64,000 nucleotides of DNA from Vibrio fortis. GTDB taxonomy: Bacteria > Pseudomonadota > Gammaproteobacteria > Enterobacterales > Vibrionaceae. The position numbers were made by a program, and so were the translations under genes. The notes below the pieces were generated by a model. It ran no database searches. It was not told the DNA's origin and saw only the letters and a program-made list of their open reading frames with translations. The DNA is taken from positions 1,674,001 through 1,738,000 of the forward strand of contig NZ_AP025487.1 in assembly GCF_024347475.1 (NCBI RefSeq), written 5' to 3'. This document shows positions 26,163 through 34,653 of this stretch, one piece after another (position 1 is the first letter of the stretch; every line of letters begins with the position of its first letter).

Positions 26163-27029
26163 TTAGAATGAGTAAGCAATACCCACACGGTACTTCGCTT
26201 CACGGTCGCTTGAACGAGAGCTAATGTCTGATGACCATAGTTCGCCAAATGGTTTCCATGAACCAAACTTGTAGCTCACCTTGATACCCGCATCCCATTC
26301 CCAATCATTGTTGTCGTAAAGAAGTACGTTATCTAAAGACTTCACATAGTTAGCTTCGTAAGACAGACCCAACTTAGGTAGAGATTCAACCTTGTATGAA
26401 CCCGTTAGTGTGATTTTAGATTTCTGTGCAGATTCTAGTTTCTCACCAGTTTCATTGTCCGTATCACCAAAACGTGTGTGGTTACGGAAATCTGAGTACT
26501 CGTGACGGTAGCGAATAGCGGTGGTTAGGCCCATGTCCGCTTTGTAGCCAACACGGAATTGAGGTTTGAAAGTGACCTTTTTCATTTTCCAGTCACCATC
26601 ATTGTAGTTTGGCTCATCCCAATCCCACGCGATTGGCATACCCATTTGTAGATACCAATTGCTGTTTACTTTGTAAGTCGCAGTGTTATCTAACTCCATG
26701 TTGTAGATATACCAGTTACCGTTGTAGAAACTTTTACTGTTGGCATTCTTAACACTGCCAGAGTCAGCATCGTAGTAAGAATCATCGGTATGGAATTTGA
26801 TTTCTAAGCTTGACGAGTGCTTCCACTTATCATCAAGCTTAAAGCTGTCACCCAATTTCACACGATGTTGGTGGCGAGCGTCGACGTGGCGCGTTTCACT
26901 TGTTCCATCTTTTTCATAGGTGTAATCGGTAGCAGCGCGATATTCGTAACGGTAATCAATTGACGCGGCCGATGCCATGCCGGCAAATAATGTTGTAACC
27001 ACTGCAATAGCCACTTTAGAATTTTTCAT
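26163..27029 (-). CDS. oligouronate-specific outer-membrane porin, KdgM/KdgN family
   Basis: A 288-aa outer-membrane barrel of the KdgM family, small monomeric porins that admit acidic oligosaccharides. It has a signal peptide (cleavage after GMASA), the family opening SIDYRYEYRAATDYTY, many Arg/Lys/aromatic strands (HRVKLGDSFKLDDKWKHSSSLEIKFHTDDS region) and a terminal YRVGIAYSF ending in Phe. The ATG at 27029 is preceded by GAAGGGA and is preferred over a start nine codons upstream. In the alginate locus it should carry alginate oligomers made by the PL7 lyases into the periplasm. Confidence 0.9.
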   Translation of the reverse strand: MKNSKVAIAVVTTLFAGMASAASIDYRYEYRAATDYTYEKDGTSETRHVDARHQHRVKLGDSFKLDDKWKHSSSLEIKFHTDDSYYDADSGSVKNANSKSFYNGNWYIYNMELDNTATYKVNSNWYLQMGMPIAWDWDEPNYNDGDWKMKKVTFKPQFRVGYKADMGLTTAIRYRHEYSDFRNHTRFGDTDNETGEKLESAQKSKITLTGSYKVESLPKLGLSYEANYVKSLDNVLLYDNNDWEWDAGIKVSYKFGSWKPFGELWSSDISSRSSDREAKYRVGIAYSF

Positions 27030-27208
27030 ATTCCCTTCTCTTCTTTTGTTACGCAATTGGATTAAGTCTTATTGTTAGACAAATAAGGCAAAGCTTCAAA
27101 TAGTGCATACCGATAGAATGAGCTCTCTCACAATAACCACGATGATTAAGTCGAAACTAAAACATAAGTCACAGAAGCGACGCTAATATTGCGCCCAACA
27201 TAAACATT

Positions 27209-27219
27209 TATTCATACAA
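27209..27219. promoter_or_regulatory. candidate alginate-regulon operator upstream of the porin (proximal)
   Basis: TATTCATACAA, 180 bp upstream of the porin start, shares the CATACAA half-site found at kdgF and the SDR. It is an imperfect palindrome, so support is moderate. Confidence 0.35.
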
Positions 27220-27339
27220 ATAAATAAACATCATTGAGAAAAAACAGAAGAAAAAGGGACGAAAAGCGCCAATTTACAAGAGATGAAGACAAAATAAATA
27301 AAGATAAACAGAATCTAAACAACATCAAACTGAGACATT

Positions 27340-27350
27340 AAAGCATACAA
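27340..27350. promoter_or_regulatory. candidate alginate-regulon operator upstream of the porin (distal)
   Basis: AAAGCATACAA shares the half-site with the copy 131 bp nearer the gene. Two spaced copies would fit looping by a dimeric regulator, but chance occurrence in AT-rich DNA is possible. Confidence 0.3.
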
Positions 27351-27728
27351 ATATAAGCATTTAGAATGAATAATCCGGAAGACATAAGTCCAAACTGAAT
27401 CAAGTACTCTAAATGAAATGTCCCCACTCAATTCGTATACAAGCTAAAAATGAGAACATAAGATATGACATATGTGGAATATCAATCTTGTCAATTACGT
27501 CTCCAAATTTTTTTGGAGGAAGTTGGATCACATAAAGTTTATCGGAGCTGAGTATGAGGAATAGTAGGAAGAAAACTTAAGTCAGCCGAAACTTCGTACC
27601 CAGAAAGACACAATGAACGGCTAACTATGTATATTCGTTTAAGTGACTACTTGAGGTGACGTTTCGTTAGCCTAAACATCATCGCGCTGGAGAATTGGGG
27701 AGTTAGATTTTTTGCTATTTTCAATATG

Positions 27729-28049
27729 TCAGTAATTTGGGTTTACCAAGTCCAGCAACACACTGTCATGCTCTAGGGATTTTGCACCGTTCTCAAGGTG
27801 TTGTTGCGACATGAAAGCATCACCTGCTCTAAGGGTTTGTTTTATACCATTCACTTCTACTTCAAAGCTTCCTTTTACAACATAGCCAATCTGCTCTTGA
27901 ATGGTGTGATTGTGAATAGCGCCCACCGCCCCCTTTTCAAAGCAAACATGGATAGCCATCAGGTCTTTAGACAGTGATACAACTTTACGTTTGAGTCCTT
28001 CGCCAATATGTTCCCATGGGTGCTCATCGGCTTCATAGAATAGGTTCAT
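27729..28049 (-). CDS. kdgF: cupin KdgF, unsaturated uronate-to-DEH conversion
   Basis: A 106-aa single-domain cupin. KdgF proteins open the ring of 4,5-unsaturated monouronates from alginate or pectin to give DEH/DKI. The metal-binding residues lie in GAIHNHTIQEQIGYVVKGSFEV (His, His, Gln/Glu positions) and the later His in SQQHLENGAKSLEHDS. Length is exactly that of the family. The AGGAAG ribosome-binding site precedes ATG. Upstream are a TTATCATACAA operator-like site and a CRP-like site. It fits the step between oligoalginate lyase products and DEH reductase. Confidence 0.92.
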   Translation of the reverse strand: MNLFYEADEHPWEHIGEGLKRKVVSLSKDLMAIHVCFEKGAVGAIHNHTIQEQIGYVVKGSFEVEVNGIKQTLRAGDAFMSQQHLENGAKSLEHDSVLLDLVNPNY

Positions 28050-28103
28050 AGTAACTTCCTTGTTGGATTTGCTTTAGTGCGGACTTTAGATGATTGACAC
28101 ATC

Positions 28104-28114
28104 TTATCATACAA
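28104..28114. promoter_or_regulatory. candidate alginate-regulon operator, kdgF promoter
   Basis: TTATCATACAA (the complement reads TTGTATGATAA) is one of the best copies of the recurrent motif, 55 bp upstream of the kdgF start and 15 bp from a CRP-like site. Confidence 0.5.
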
Positions 28115-28128
28115 ATAACACAAATTAA

Positions 28129-28144
28129 TGTGACTACAATCACT
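28129..28144. promoter_or_regulatory. CRP-cAMP binding site candidate, kdgF promoter
   Basis: TGTGACTACAATCACT matches the CRP consensus TGTGA-N6-TCACA at nine of ten specific positions. It lies 80 bp upstream of the kdgF start, a usual place for activation, and implies catabolite control of alginate use. Confidence 0.6.
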
Positions 28145-28184
28145 TCTTTTATTGATTTAACCAATTTTCTCAAACGTATAGGAT

Positions 28185-28210
28185 CAAAAAAGCCAGCATA
28201 ATGCTGACTC
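28185..28210 (-). terminator. terminator of the DEH-reductase-like gene
   Basis: On the minus strand AGTCAGCAT-T-ATGCTGGCT forms a stem followed by six U residues, about 35 bp past the stop. Confidence 0.7.
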
Positions 28211-28243
28211 TTCTGAGATTTTTTACATTAGAAAGATAAATAC

Positions 28244-29023
28244 CTATGGTGCCATTTGACCTCCGTTTACATCGAGTATCTGACCTGTGATATAACCAGC
28301 ACAAGCGTGAGATGCGAAAAACGCAAAACTTGGTGCGACTTCTTCGATCCGCCCAAAACGCCCCATCGGAATTGTTCCCGCAATCGTTGATTTTAGGTCA
28401 TCAGATTTGCCATCGTGGAATGCGGTATCAATTGTGCCAGGCGCTACAATGTTGAAGCGTATGCGGTCTTTGGTGAACTCCTTGACCCAGTTGCGATGAA
28501 TATCATGTAACCATGCTTTAGACGCGGCGTATATTCCTGCGCCTACACCGCCTCCTTCACGAGCGGCAATAGAGCCGGTACTGATTACACATGCCGTCTC
28601 ACCAGACTCTAAGGCTGATGCACGAAGATAAGGGATAGAATACTTAGTCATCATTAAGGCTGAGCGCGCATTCAGATCCATTACTCGGTCAAAGAACGCA
28701 TCGTCAATGTCTTCAAGGTTTTCACGTCCCCCTAGCCCACCAGCATTGTTAATAAGCACGTCCAAGCCACCAAAACGCTCGGTAAATGCAGTAACCAATG
28801 CTTCACAGCCTGCTGATTCAACCAAATTGGCTTGAAAAAACTCCGCTTCACCACCCGTTTCACGCAATTCATCAAGTATGGTTTCAATCTCTGGTGACTT
28901 CGGGCTTCGTCCATTTAAACCCACCTTTGCACCACATTGTGCAAAAAACCTAGCGGTCGCAAGTCCCATTCCAGATGTAGAGCCCGTAATCAGAACGCGC
29001 TTGCCTTTTAGATCATTAAACAT
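28244..29023 (-). CDS. SDR-family reductase, probable DEH reductase of alginate catabolism
   Basis: A 259-aa classical SDR: GSTSGMGLA cofactor loop, NNAGG, active-site Ser in STGSIA, YAASK catalytic pair and the DVNGGQMAP C-terminus. An Arg after the second strand (NGRSPKSP) suggests NADPH preference. In alginate clusters such an SDR reduces 4-deoxy-L-erythro-5-hexoseulose uronate (DEH) to KDG, and the kdgF gene immediately downstream supports that. The true start is the ATG at 29023, with AAGGTGG upstream. Similarity to 3-oxoacyl-ACP reductases exists, but context favours DEH. Confidence 0.82.
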   Translation of the reverse strand: MFNDLKGKRVLITGSTSGMGLATARFFAQCGAKVGLNGRSPKSPEIETILDELRETGGEAEFFQANLVESAGCEALVTAFTERFGGLDVLINNAGGLGGRENLEDIDDAFFDRVMDLNARSALMMTKYSIPYLRASALESGETACVISTGSIAAREGGGVGAGIYAASKAWLHDIHRNWVKEFTKDRIRFNIVAPGTIDTAFHDGKSDDLKSTIAGTIPMGRFGRIEEVAPSFAFFASHACAGYITGQILDVNGGQMAP

Positions 29024-29063
29024 CAACAGCCACCTTTGTACTTCGAAGTATCCTTAATTAATT

Positions 29064-29074
29064 AAATCATACAA
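29064..29074. promoter_or_regulatory. candidate alginate-regulon operator, SDR promoter
   Basis: AAATCATACAA, 41 bp upstream of the SDR start, shares the ATCATACAA core with copies at kdgF and at 29231. Confidence 0.45.
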
Positions 29075-29230
29075 TACCACTTTAAATCTCACAATCTACA
29101 AAGCTGATAACGAGAGCTACAACTCATATTTTCGTGAAGCGGGATTACACTCGCTCCTTTTCAAACATAGTGTTATAGAAAGATTCTCTTGACTAATTAT
29201 TCTAGTTTTAGAATGTTAGAAATCACGATA

Positions 29231-29241
29231 TAATCATACAA
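29231..29241. promoter_or_regulatory. motif copy upstream of the cNMP/CBS/DUF294 gene
   Basis: TAATCATACAA ends 24 bp before the divergent plus-strand start codon. It could regulate that gene or be a distal site for the SDR promoter. Confidence 0.4.
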
Positions 29242-29264
29242 ATATATCTCAATGAGCAATAACC

Positions 29265-31124
29265 ATGTCTGATACCCTTTTACCTAACATACTGCAGTTT
29301 ATTGATAAAATTGATCCCTTTGACAAAGTGCCAAAAGAGGCACTAAGAGAGCTCGCCTCTCATATTCAGATAAGCTATGTCGGTAAAGGGGAAGTAATAG
29401 ACCTATGTGCCAATCGAGGTGAAAAGTCCCTCTACATTGTCCGTACAGGTTCATTGGAACAACGTAAATCAGACGGCGTGCTTAGAGCGAAACTAGGTCC
29501 TGAAGATTTATTTGGCTTCACCTTCCTTGGTCAGCAGCAAGAAAGCAGTGAAATATACCGAGCTATTGCGATTGAGAATTCGCTAATCTACTTGGTTCCT
29601 CATTCGGCACTCAAAGTACTATTTACTAAACACCCAGAATCGGCTGAACATTTCGCATCGCAAGCACAAGTGCGTCTCAAGTCAGCATTAGATGTCGTTT
29701 GGTCAAACAAAGAAAAAGGTTTGTTCATTCGACGTGTTGGAGATGTTGCTAGCGGTCGTGTGGCTGTTGTCACCGCTAACCAGCCGATTAAAGACGTCGC
29801 CAAAGAGATGTTAATTCAACGCTCACCTTGCGCAGTGGTCTATGAAGCAGGTGAAATTGTTGGGCTTATCACCGATCGCGATATGACCAAACGAGTTATC
29901 GCGAAAGATGTCAGCACCTGTCGCCCTATTTCTGAAGTCATGACACTGTCACCTTTGACCATCTCTCCGGATGATCTCGTTCTGCAGGCTGCATCGATGA
30001 TGATGCAGTTCAATATTCGCAACTTACCTGTAGTACAAGATAACAAAGTGGTTGGCTTGCTGACCACCACTCACTTGGTTCAAAACCACCGTGTTCAAGC
30101 GATTTTCCTAATCGAGAAGATCAAATACGCAGGCAGTGTCTCGTCACTCGCGAAATTTACTCCTGAGCGACAGGCAATTTTTGAAGCTCTTGTCGAAGGG
30201 AAAGTGAGCCCAGAAGTGGTCGGCAAAGTGATGACCATGATTATGGATGCTTATACTCGCCGATTGATTCAAATTGCTATCGATAAACTTGGTCCTCCAC
30301 CCTGCGATTTCTCATGGATTGTGGCTGGCTCTCACGCTCGAAATGAAGTTCATATGCTGTCAGATCAAGATAGCGCGATTGTGCTTTCCGATGATGCAAC
30401 CGAAAACGACAAGATTTACTTTAAGCACCTCGCTATGATCGTGACAAAAGGTTTGGAAAGCTGTCACTACCCGTTGTGTCCAGGTAAGTATATGGCCGCA
30501 ACACCAAAATGGTGCCAACCACTTTCAGTATGGAAACAGTACTATAAAAAGTGGGTTGACAATCCAGAGTATGAGCGTTTACTCAATATCAGTGTCTTCT
30601 TAGAAATTCGCTCAGTTTACGGCAACAGTGATTTCGAAAAGATTCTGCGTGATGAGCTACACCAAAACATTCAAAGTAATCGAAGTTTCTTAACGATGTT
30701 GGTCAATGATGCAGTAACAACCAACCCGCCTCTAGGTATCTTCAACAGCCTTGTTCTTGAAAAGAGCGGTGAAAATAAGCAGACGCTCAACATTAAGAAA
30801 TACGCAATCAACCTGATCATCGACCTCGCTCGTATCTACGGTTTGGCTGTTTCTTGTGACCTCTCTGCGACTGACGAACGCTTCAGAACCGCATTTGAAA
30901 AAGGATCTCTGAGCGAAGATTCGTATAAGAACATCATCAACGCCTATCGCTTCATTCTGTCATTTCGCTTCAGCCATCAGCTTGAAGCACTTAAGCACGG
31001 CGGGGAACCAAACAACCATATTAATCCCAACAGTTTTGGTAGTTTTGAACGTAAGCACTTAAAAGATGCATTTAGAATCATTGCTGAGTTACAAGACGCA
31101 GCAAAAGTGAAGTTTGGAGGGTAA
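29265..31124 (+). CDS. cNMP-binding/CBS/DUF294 nucleotidyltransferase-like signalling protein
   Basis: A 619-aa cytoplasmic protein with a cyclic-nucleotide-binding fold (~15-135), a CBS pair (~150-280) that would sense adenine nucleotides, and a GlnD-like nucleotidyltransferase domain with VAGSHARNEVHMLSDQDSAI near residue 353 followed by the DUF294 C-terminal domain. Elsewhere this type is paired with an exonuclease and an acetate/solute symporter, as here. The output is unproven. An Asp-x-Asp (DQD) metal pair suggests real nucleotidyl transfer. The next gene's ribosome-binding site lies inside its 3' end. Confidence 0.85.
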   Translation: MSDTLLPNILQFIDKIDPFDKVPKEALRELASHIQISYVGKGEVIDLCANRGEKSLYIVRTGSLEQRKSDGVLRAKLGPEDLFGFTFLGQQQESSEIYRAIAIENSLIYLVPHSALKVLFTKHPESAEHFASQAQVRLKSALDVVWSNKEKGLFIRRVGDVASGRVAVVTANQPIKDVAKEMLIQRSPCAVVYEAGEIVGLITDRDMTKRVIAKDVSTCRPISEVMTLSPLTISPDDLVLQAASMMMQFNIRNLPVVQDNKVVGLLTTTHLVQNHRVQAIFLIEKIKYAGSVSSLAKFTPERQAIFEALVEGKVSPEVVGKVMTMIMDAYTRRLIQIAIDKLGPPPCDFSWIVAGSHARNEVHMLSDQDSAIVLSDDATENDKIYFKHLAMIVTKGLESCHYPLCPGKYMAATPKWCQPLSVWKQYYKKWVDNPEYERLLNISVFLEIRSVYGNSDFEKILRDELHQNIQSNRSFLTMLVNDAVTTNPPLGIFNSLVLEKSGENKQTLNIKKYAINLIIDLARIYGLAVSCDLSATDERFRTAFEKGSLSEDSYKNIINAYRFILSFRFSHQLEALKHGGEPNNHINPNSFGSFERKHLKDAFRIIAELQDAAKVKFGG

Positions 31125-31127
31125 GTC

Positions 31128-31835
31128 TTGGTTTTTAAACGCTTTCATCCTCTGATGCGTCTAAATAAACGACGCGAACAATTTCTTGAACGCGACAACG
31201 TGGCGCAAGAGCTTATCAACCTTATACTTGAGCCATATTGCACGCTTGCCACCACATCTCAGCAGGTCGATTACATTGTACTTGACCTGGAGACAACAGG
31301 GCTAAGTGTCGAGCAAGACTTAATTTTATCTATGGGCTGGGTTGAGGTCATCGATCAAAAGATCGACCTAAGATCGGCGTCGCATCTCTACATCAATGAC
31401 CAATCATCAGTGGTACCTGAAACGGCGGTGATCAATCACATCACACCGCAAATGCTTGAAAAAGGCGTCTCGCTGCAGAGTGCGATGTCGACCTTCTTTG
31501 AAGCTGCGGCTGGTAAAGTGGTCATTGCTCATGCGTGTAGCGTTGAAAAGGTATTCATCGACAACTACGTCGACAGCCAATTTCAAATCGCAGATCTCCC
31601 TATCATTTGGTTAGACACATTGGTCATCGAAAAAAACATGGCTAAGGCACGAAATGCTCACGACCTTGATTTTTCACTCTCTTCAACTCGTGAACGCTAC
31701 GGCCTACCGGAATACAATAACCACAATGCATTAATAGATGCTGTCTCGACTGCGGAACTGTTCTTGGCCCAAACTAAGCGCCTTTCGCCTTCTGCACCAA
31801 TTACCATTGGTAAGCTTTACCACTTAAGTCATTAA
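31128..31835 (+). CDS. DEDDh-type 3'-5' exonuclease (DnaQ family), partner of the DUF294 protein
   Basis: A 235-aa RNase-T/DnaQ-fold exonuclease. Exo I is DLETTG (Asp53, Glu55), NHITPQM follows, Exo II is AHACSVEKVF and Exo III is HNALIDAVSTAELF with its His and Asp. In Exo II the usual Asp (H-N-x-x-F-D) is Glu (about residue 140), which may lower activity or be the norm for this subgroup. The start is a TTG at 31128 with a strong GGAGG site 7 nt upstream, 3 bp after the DUF294 stop, so the genes are translationally coupled. Confidence 0.85.
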   Translation: MVFKRFHPLMRLNKRREQFLERDNVAQELINLILEPYCTLATTSQQVDYIVLDLETTGLSVEQDLILSMGWVEVIDQKIDLRSASHLYINDQSSVVPETAVINHITPQMLEKGVSLQSAMSTFFEAAAGKVVIAHACSVEKVFIDNYVDSQFQIADLPIIWLDTLVIEKNMAKARNAHDLDFSLSSTRERYGLPEYNNHNALIDAVSTAELFLAQTKRLSPSAPITIGKLYHLSH

Positions 31836-31905
31836 TTAAACAATACTTATCGGTCGCGTTTGTACTGCCTTACTTGCACCTTCTAATAAAAAGCAATGCT
31901 TATAG

Positions 31906-31940
31906 AAAAGCCCCTTAGTTAATAAACCAAGGGGCTTTTT
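31906..31940 (+). terminator. terminator of the DUF294-exonuclease operon
   Basis: AAAAGCCCCTTAGTT pairs with AACCAAGGGGCTTTT with one mismatch and runs into T residues, about 70 bp beyond the exonuclease stop. It reads well in both directions. Confidence 0.9.
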
Positions 31941-32017
31941 CATACGTCTACATACTGTGTTTCATCTACTCTACTGAGAATGAGTTTAACGCTCCAATAC
32001 AGTAATACGTCAGATAC

Positions 32018-32047
32018 AAAAAAGCGGCTGAACAATCAGCCGCTTTT
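32018..32047 (-). terminator. terminator of the sodium/solute symporter
   Basis: AAAGCGGCTG-AACAAT-CAGCCGCTTT is a perfect stem; on the minus strand it runs into six U residues just past the symporter stop at 32068. Confidence 0.9.
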
Positions 32048-32067
32048 CCTTTAATCAAACTCAGCCA

Positions 32068-33852
32068 TTATGACGTTTGCTCTGTCACAGACTTGTTCTC
32101 TTCGACGCTGCCGTCTACCGCTTTAACGAGTAGTAGACCAACACCACCTACAATCGAACCACACAGGATGAACACCATACGTCCCCACATTGGGTTAGGT
32201 AGAAGAGCCATTAGCATGACACCAACACCTGCTACTGCGATGAGTTTACCCAACATTTGACGTTGCTTGTTATCCAGTTTCTTCTGTGCTGTAGATTCAG
32301 ACACTAGAGGAGTTTCTAAGTTATTAAAGAACTTGTCGACATCAGCTTGACGCTCTTCACGCAGTGGTTTGTAGAACAGCGTAGACGCGACGAAGAAACC
32401 ACCTGTTAATGTGATGTGGCCGATTAGACCAATCGCAACCTTAACATCAGACCATTCACGCTTAGTTAGCTCTTCTAGACCAAATGCTGCTGACACCATT
32501 TCTGCGTTGATAACAAAACCAACAATGTAAGATACGATACCACCAACAATTAGCGTACCCCAACCTGCCCAGTCTGGAGTCTTCTTAATGAAGAAGCCAA
32601 GGAATGCTGGGATTGTCATTGGGAAGCCGATTAAAGCACCCACATACATCATCGTATCGAACAAGCTCAGACCTTTCAGGGAGTTAATGAACTGTGCGAT
32701 TAGGATGATTGCGATACCAAATACAGTAGAAGTAATCTTAGATACTGTTACTAGCTCTTTCTCAGAAGCTTGGCCTTTACGAACAACTGGTTCGTAGAAG
32801 TTTTTAACGAAGATACCTGAGTTACGGTTTAGACCAGAGTCCATTGAAGACATTGTTGCCGCAAACATTGCCGCGACAAGGAGACCCACCATACCAGCAG
32901 GCATGTACTCTTGAACAAAGTATAGGTAAGCGAAGTCGCCCGCTTTAGAACCTGCATCAGGGTATGCTGCAGATAGGTCTACACCTTGACCAGCAATGAA
33001 CCAAGAAGGCATGAACCAAATGAATACACCACCAAGCATCAGCACACATGCAAGAAGTGCTGCTTTTTTAGCATTCTTAGAGTCTTTTGCCGCTAGGTAA
33101 CGGTACGAGTTAAGCATGTTGTTAGTAATTGAGAATTGCTTAACAAAGATGAAGAATGCCCAAATGCTGAAGATGCTTAGGTAGTTAAGGTTGTTACCCG
33201 CTACGAAAGAACCTGTGTCGCCTACTGGGAAGTTATTGACGATTTCACCAACACCACCGCCTTGAACAACAGCGACAACCGCACAAGTGACAGTTACTGC
33301 CATGATGATAACCATCTGCATGAAGTCAGACGCGATTACCGCCCATGAACCACCTGTTACTGACATGGCCAGTACAACCAGACCTGTGATCCAGATCGTC
33401 ATGGTCATGTCGAATCCGAAGATACCAGAAGCAATGATGGCTAGTGCGTTCAACCAAACACCTGCTGATACAACAGAGTTAGGCATTGAAGACCAAGTGA
33501 ATACTTGCTCATTCGCCGCACCAAAGCGCATACGAATAGCTTCAATTACTGTAACAACGCGAAGTTGGCGGAACTTTGGAGCAAAATATGCAAAGTTCAT
33601 GAAGTAGCCAAATGCGTTTGCTAAGAAGATGACGGCTACTGCGAAACCATCGTTATATGCCTTACCCGCTGCACCGGTAAAAGTCCAAGCAGAGAATTGC
33701 GTCATAAATGCAGTAGCACCTACCATCCACCAGAGCATGTTACCGCCCCCACGGAAGTAATCACTGGTGGTACTAGTAAACGTTCTGAACATCCATCCTA
33801 TCGCGATAAGAAATAAGAAATAGATGCCTACAATAGCTGTATTGAGTTCCAT
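32068..33852 (-). CDS. sodium:solute symporter (SSS family), probable alginate-oligomer or DEH transporter
   Basis: A 594-aa inner-membrane protein with about 14 predicted helices and the SSS family landmarks: the YFRGGGNMLWWMVGATAFMTQFS entry region, VTGGSWAVIASDFMQMVI and the LLVAAMFAATMSSMDSGLNRNSG segment with the Na2-site Ser pair. A ~60-residue cytoplasmic tail extension with extra helices follows the core. Inside the alginate cluster it resembles ToaA-type transporters that move alginate oligomers or DEH with sodium. Three motif copies, one a perfect palindrome, lie in its long upstream region. Confidence 0.88.
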   Translation of the reverse strand: MELNTAIVGIYFLFLIAIGWMFRTFTSTTSDYFRGGGNMLWWMVGATAFMTQFSAWTFTGAAGKAYNDGFAVAVIFLANAFGYFMNFAYFAPKFRQLRVVTVIEAIRMRFGAANEQVFTWSSMPNSVVSAGVWLNALAIIASGIFGFDMTMTIWITGLVVLAMSVTGGSWAVIASDFMQMVIIMAVTVTCAVVAVVQGGGVGEIVNNFPVGDTGSFVAGNNLNYLSIFSIWAFFIFVKQFSITNNMLNSYRYLAAKDSKNAKKAALLACVLMLGGVFIWFMPSWFIAGQGVDLSAAYPDAGSKAGDFAYLYFVQEYMPAGMVGLLVAAMFAATMSSMDSGLNRNSGIFVKNFYEPVVRKGQASEKELVTVSKITSTVFGIAIILIAQFINSLKGLSLFDTMMYVGALIGFPMTIPAFLGFFIKKTPDWAGWGTLIVGGIVSYIVGFVINAEMVSAAFGLEELTKREWSDVKVAIGLIGHITLTGGFFVASTLFYKPLREERQADVDKFFNNLETPLVSESTAQKKLDNKQRQMLGKLIAVAGVGVMLMALLPNPMWGRMVFILCGSIVGGVGLLLVKAVDGSVEENKSVTEQTS

Positions 33853-33919
33853 TCTAATAGACCTTTTGTTTTTCTATAATTAGTTTCGACCTGTACATCA
33901 TAGCTATAAACCCACCATA

Positions 33920-33930
33920 TTGTACTACAA
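33920..33930. promoter_or_regulatory. perfect palindromic operator candidate, symporter promoter
   Basis: TTGTACTACAA is a perfect 11-bp palindrome (13 bp with the flanking A and T), 68 bp upstream of the symporter start. It is the clearest instance of the TTGT-N3-ACAA motif recurring in the alginate region. Confidence 0.6.
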
Positions 33931-34110
33931 TAAGTCAAAAGTGTGATTAATGGCAGATTAATATTATTTTTGTGAATTGGTCGATCCTAACGATTTTTTA
34001 GTGTCATTTGAGGCGTTCAACCCTTTTAGAGAAAGGGATTAGGCCATTTTTTCGTTCATCTGTAGGGTCTTTACGATTCCATTGTTATTACTACAGATAA
34101 AACCAGAGCC

Positions 34111-34121
34111 TTGTCATACAT
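34111..34121. promoter_or_regulatory. second operator-like motif upstream of the symporter
   Basis: TTGTCATACAT differs from the TTGT-N3-ACAA palindrome at one position. It sits at the end of the strong hairpin at 34129-34157. Confidence 0.4.
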
Positions 34122-34128
34122 ATAAAAG

Positions 34129-34157
34129 AGCCCACGTTCGAGAACGAAACGTGGGCT
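34129..34157 (-). terminator. strong hairpin, possible attenuator or sRNA terminator on the minus strand
   Basis: AGCCCACGTT and AACGTGGGCT form a perfect 10-bp GC-rich stem with a 9-nt loop. On the minus strand it is followed by CTTTTATA. No gene ends here, so it would terminate a non-coding transcript or a symporter leader starting near 34300-34430. Confidence 0.5.
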
Positions 34158-34421
34158 AAACGGATAATCCGCCTGAACAAAAGCAGAAAGAAGGATAGAC
34201 AGAAAGCCGAACGATACCCCCACGGAATTCTACGTTCACCTTGTAATTACTGACATTTCCTTAAATCAAAGCTCTTTCGAGCCATCTGCTGTGTCCAGAA
34301 AATATGGGAACATAACTCATTTGTAACCTCTAGAATCCAGCAAAATGCCAATTCAAAAGTAACAAAAACTAAGGAGCCTAATAACAACATATAAGGCCTC
34401 CAGACCCCTTAATCAGCATTA

Positions 34422-34432
34422 TTGTATTACTA
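34422..34432. promoter_or_regulatory. third operator-like motif, far upstream of the symporter
   Basis: TTGTATTACTA differs from the palindrome by one position. It could control a distal minus-strand promoter whose transcript runs through the 34129-34157 hairpin. Confidence 0.4.
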
Positions 34433-34642
34433 ATATGAATAAATGGTTAGTTCCCAAGTCCAAAATAGAGAGCTAAGTCAATAAAATCCGATTTACTTAT
34501 TGATCAAATGTATTGCTACTTGTGGCATAAAGTTCAGTAGTTGGGAGCGATATCTCGACATTTTGTAAATTCTAGTTAAGTCACATACTTGACTATTATT
34601 TCAATTTACAGATGAATTTTGCTCACAGATTGCATAAGCTAA

Positions 34643-34653
34643 AAATAATACAA
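34643..34653. promoter_or_regulatory. motif copy upstream of the chemoreceptor
   Basis: AAATAATACAA, 88 bp before the chemoreceptor start, is identical to the 11-mer before the tandem-PL7 lyase. Confidence 0.35.

Larger units (their letters stand above)
27030..27728. other. 700-bp regulatory gap between porin and kdgF
   Basis: No ORF of coding character is present. On the minus strand this is the porin leader or promoter region. It holds two ATACAA motif copies (27209-27219 and 27340-27350) and a CTCCAAATTTTTTTGGAG hairpin near 27503. The length is unusual for a porin promoter and could include a long untranslated leader. Confidence 0.5.

Noticed and set aside
27503..27522. CTCCAAA/TTTGGAG hairpin in the porin upstream region as a terminator
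   Set aside because: No U-tract follows on either strand and no gene ends nearby; kept only as part of the regulatory-gap description.
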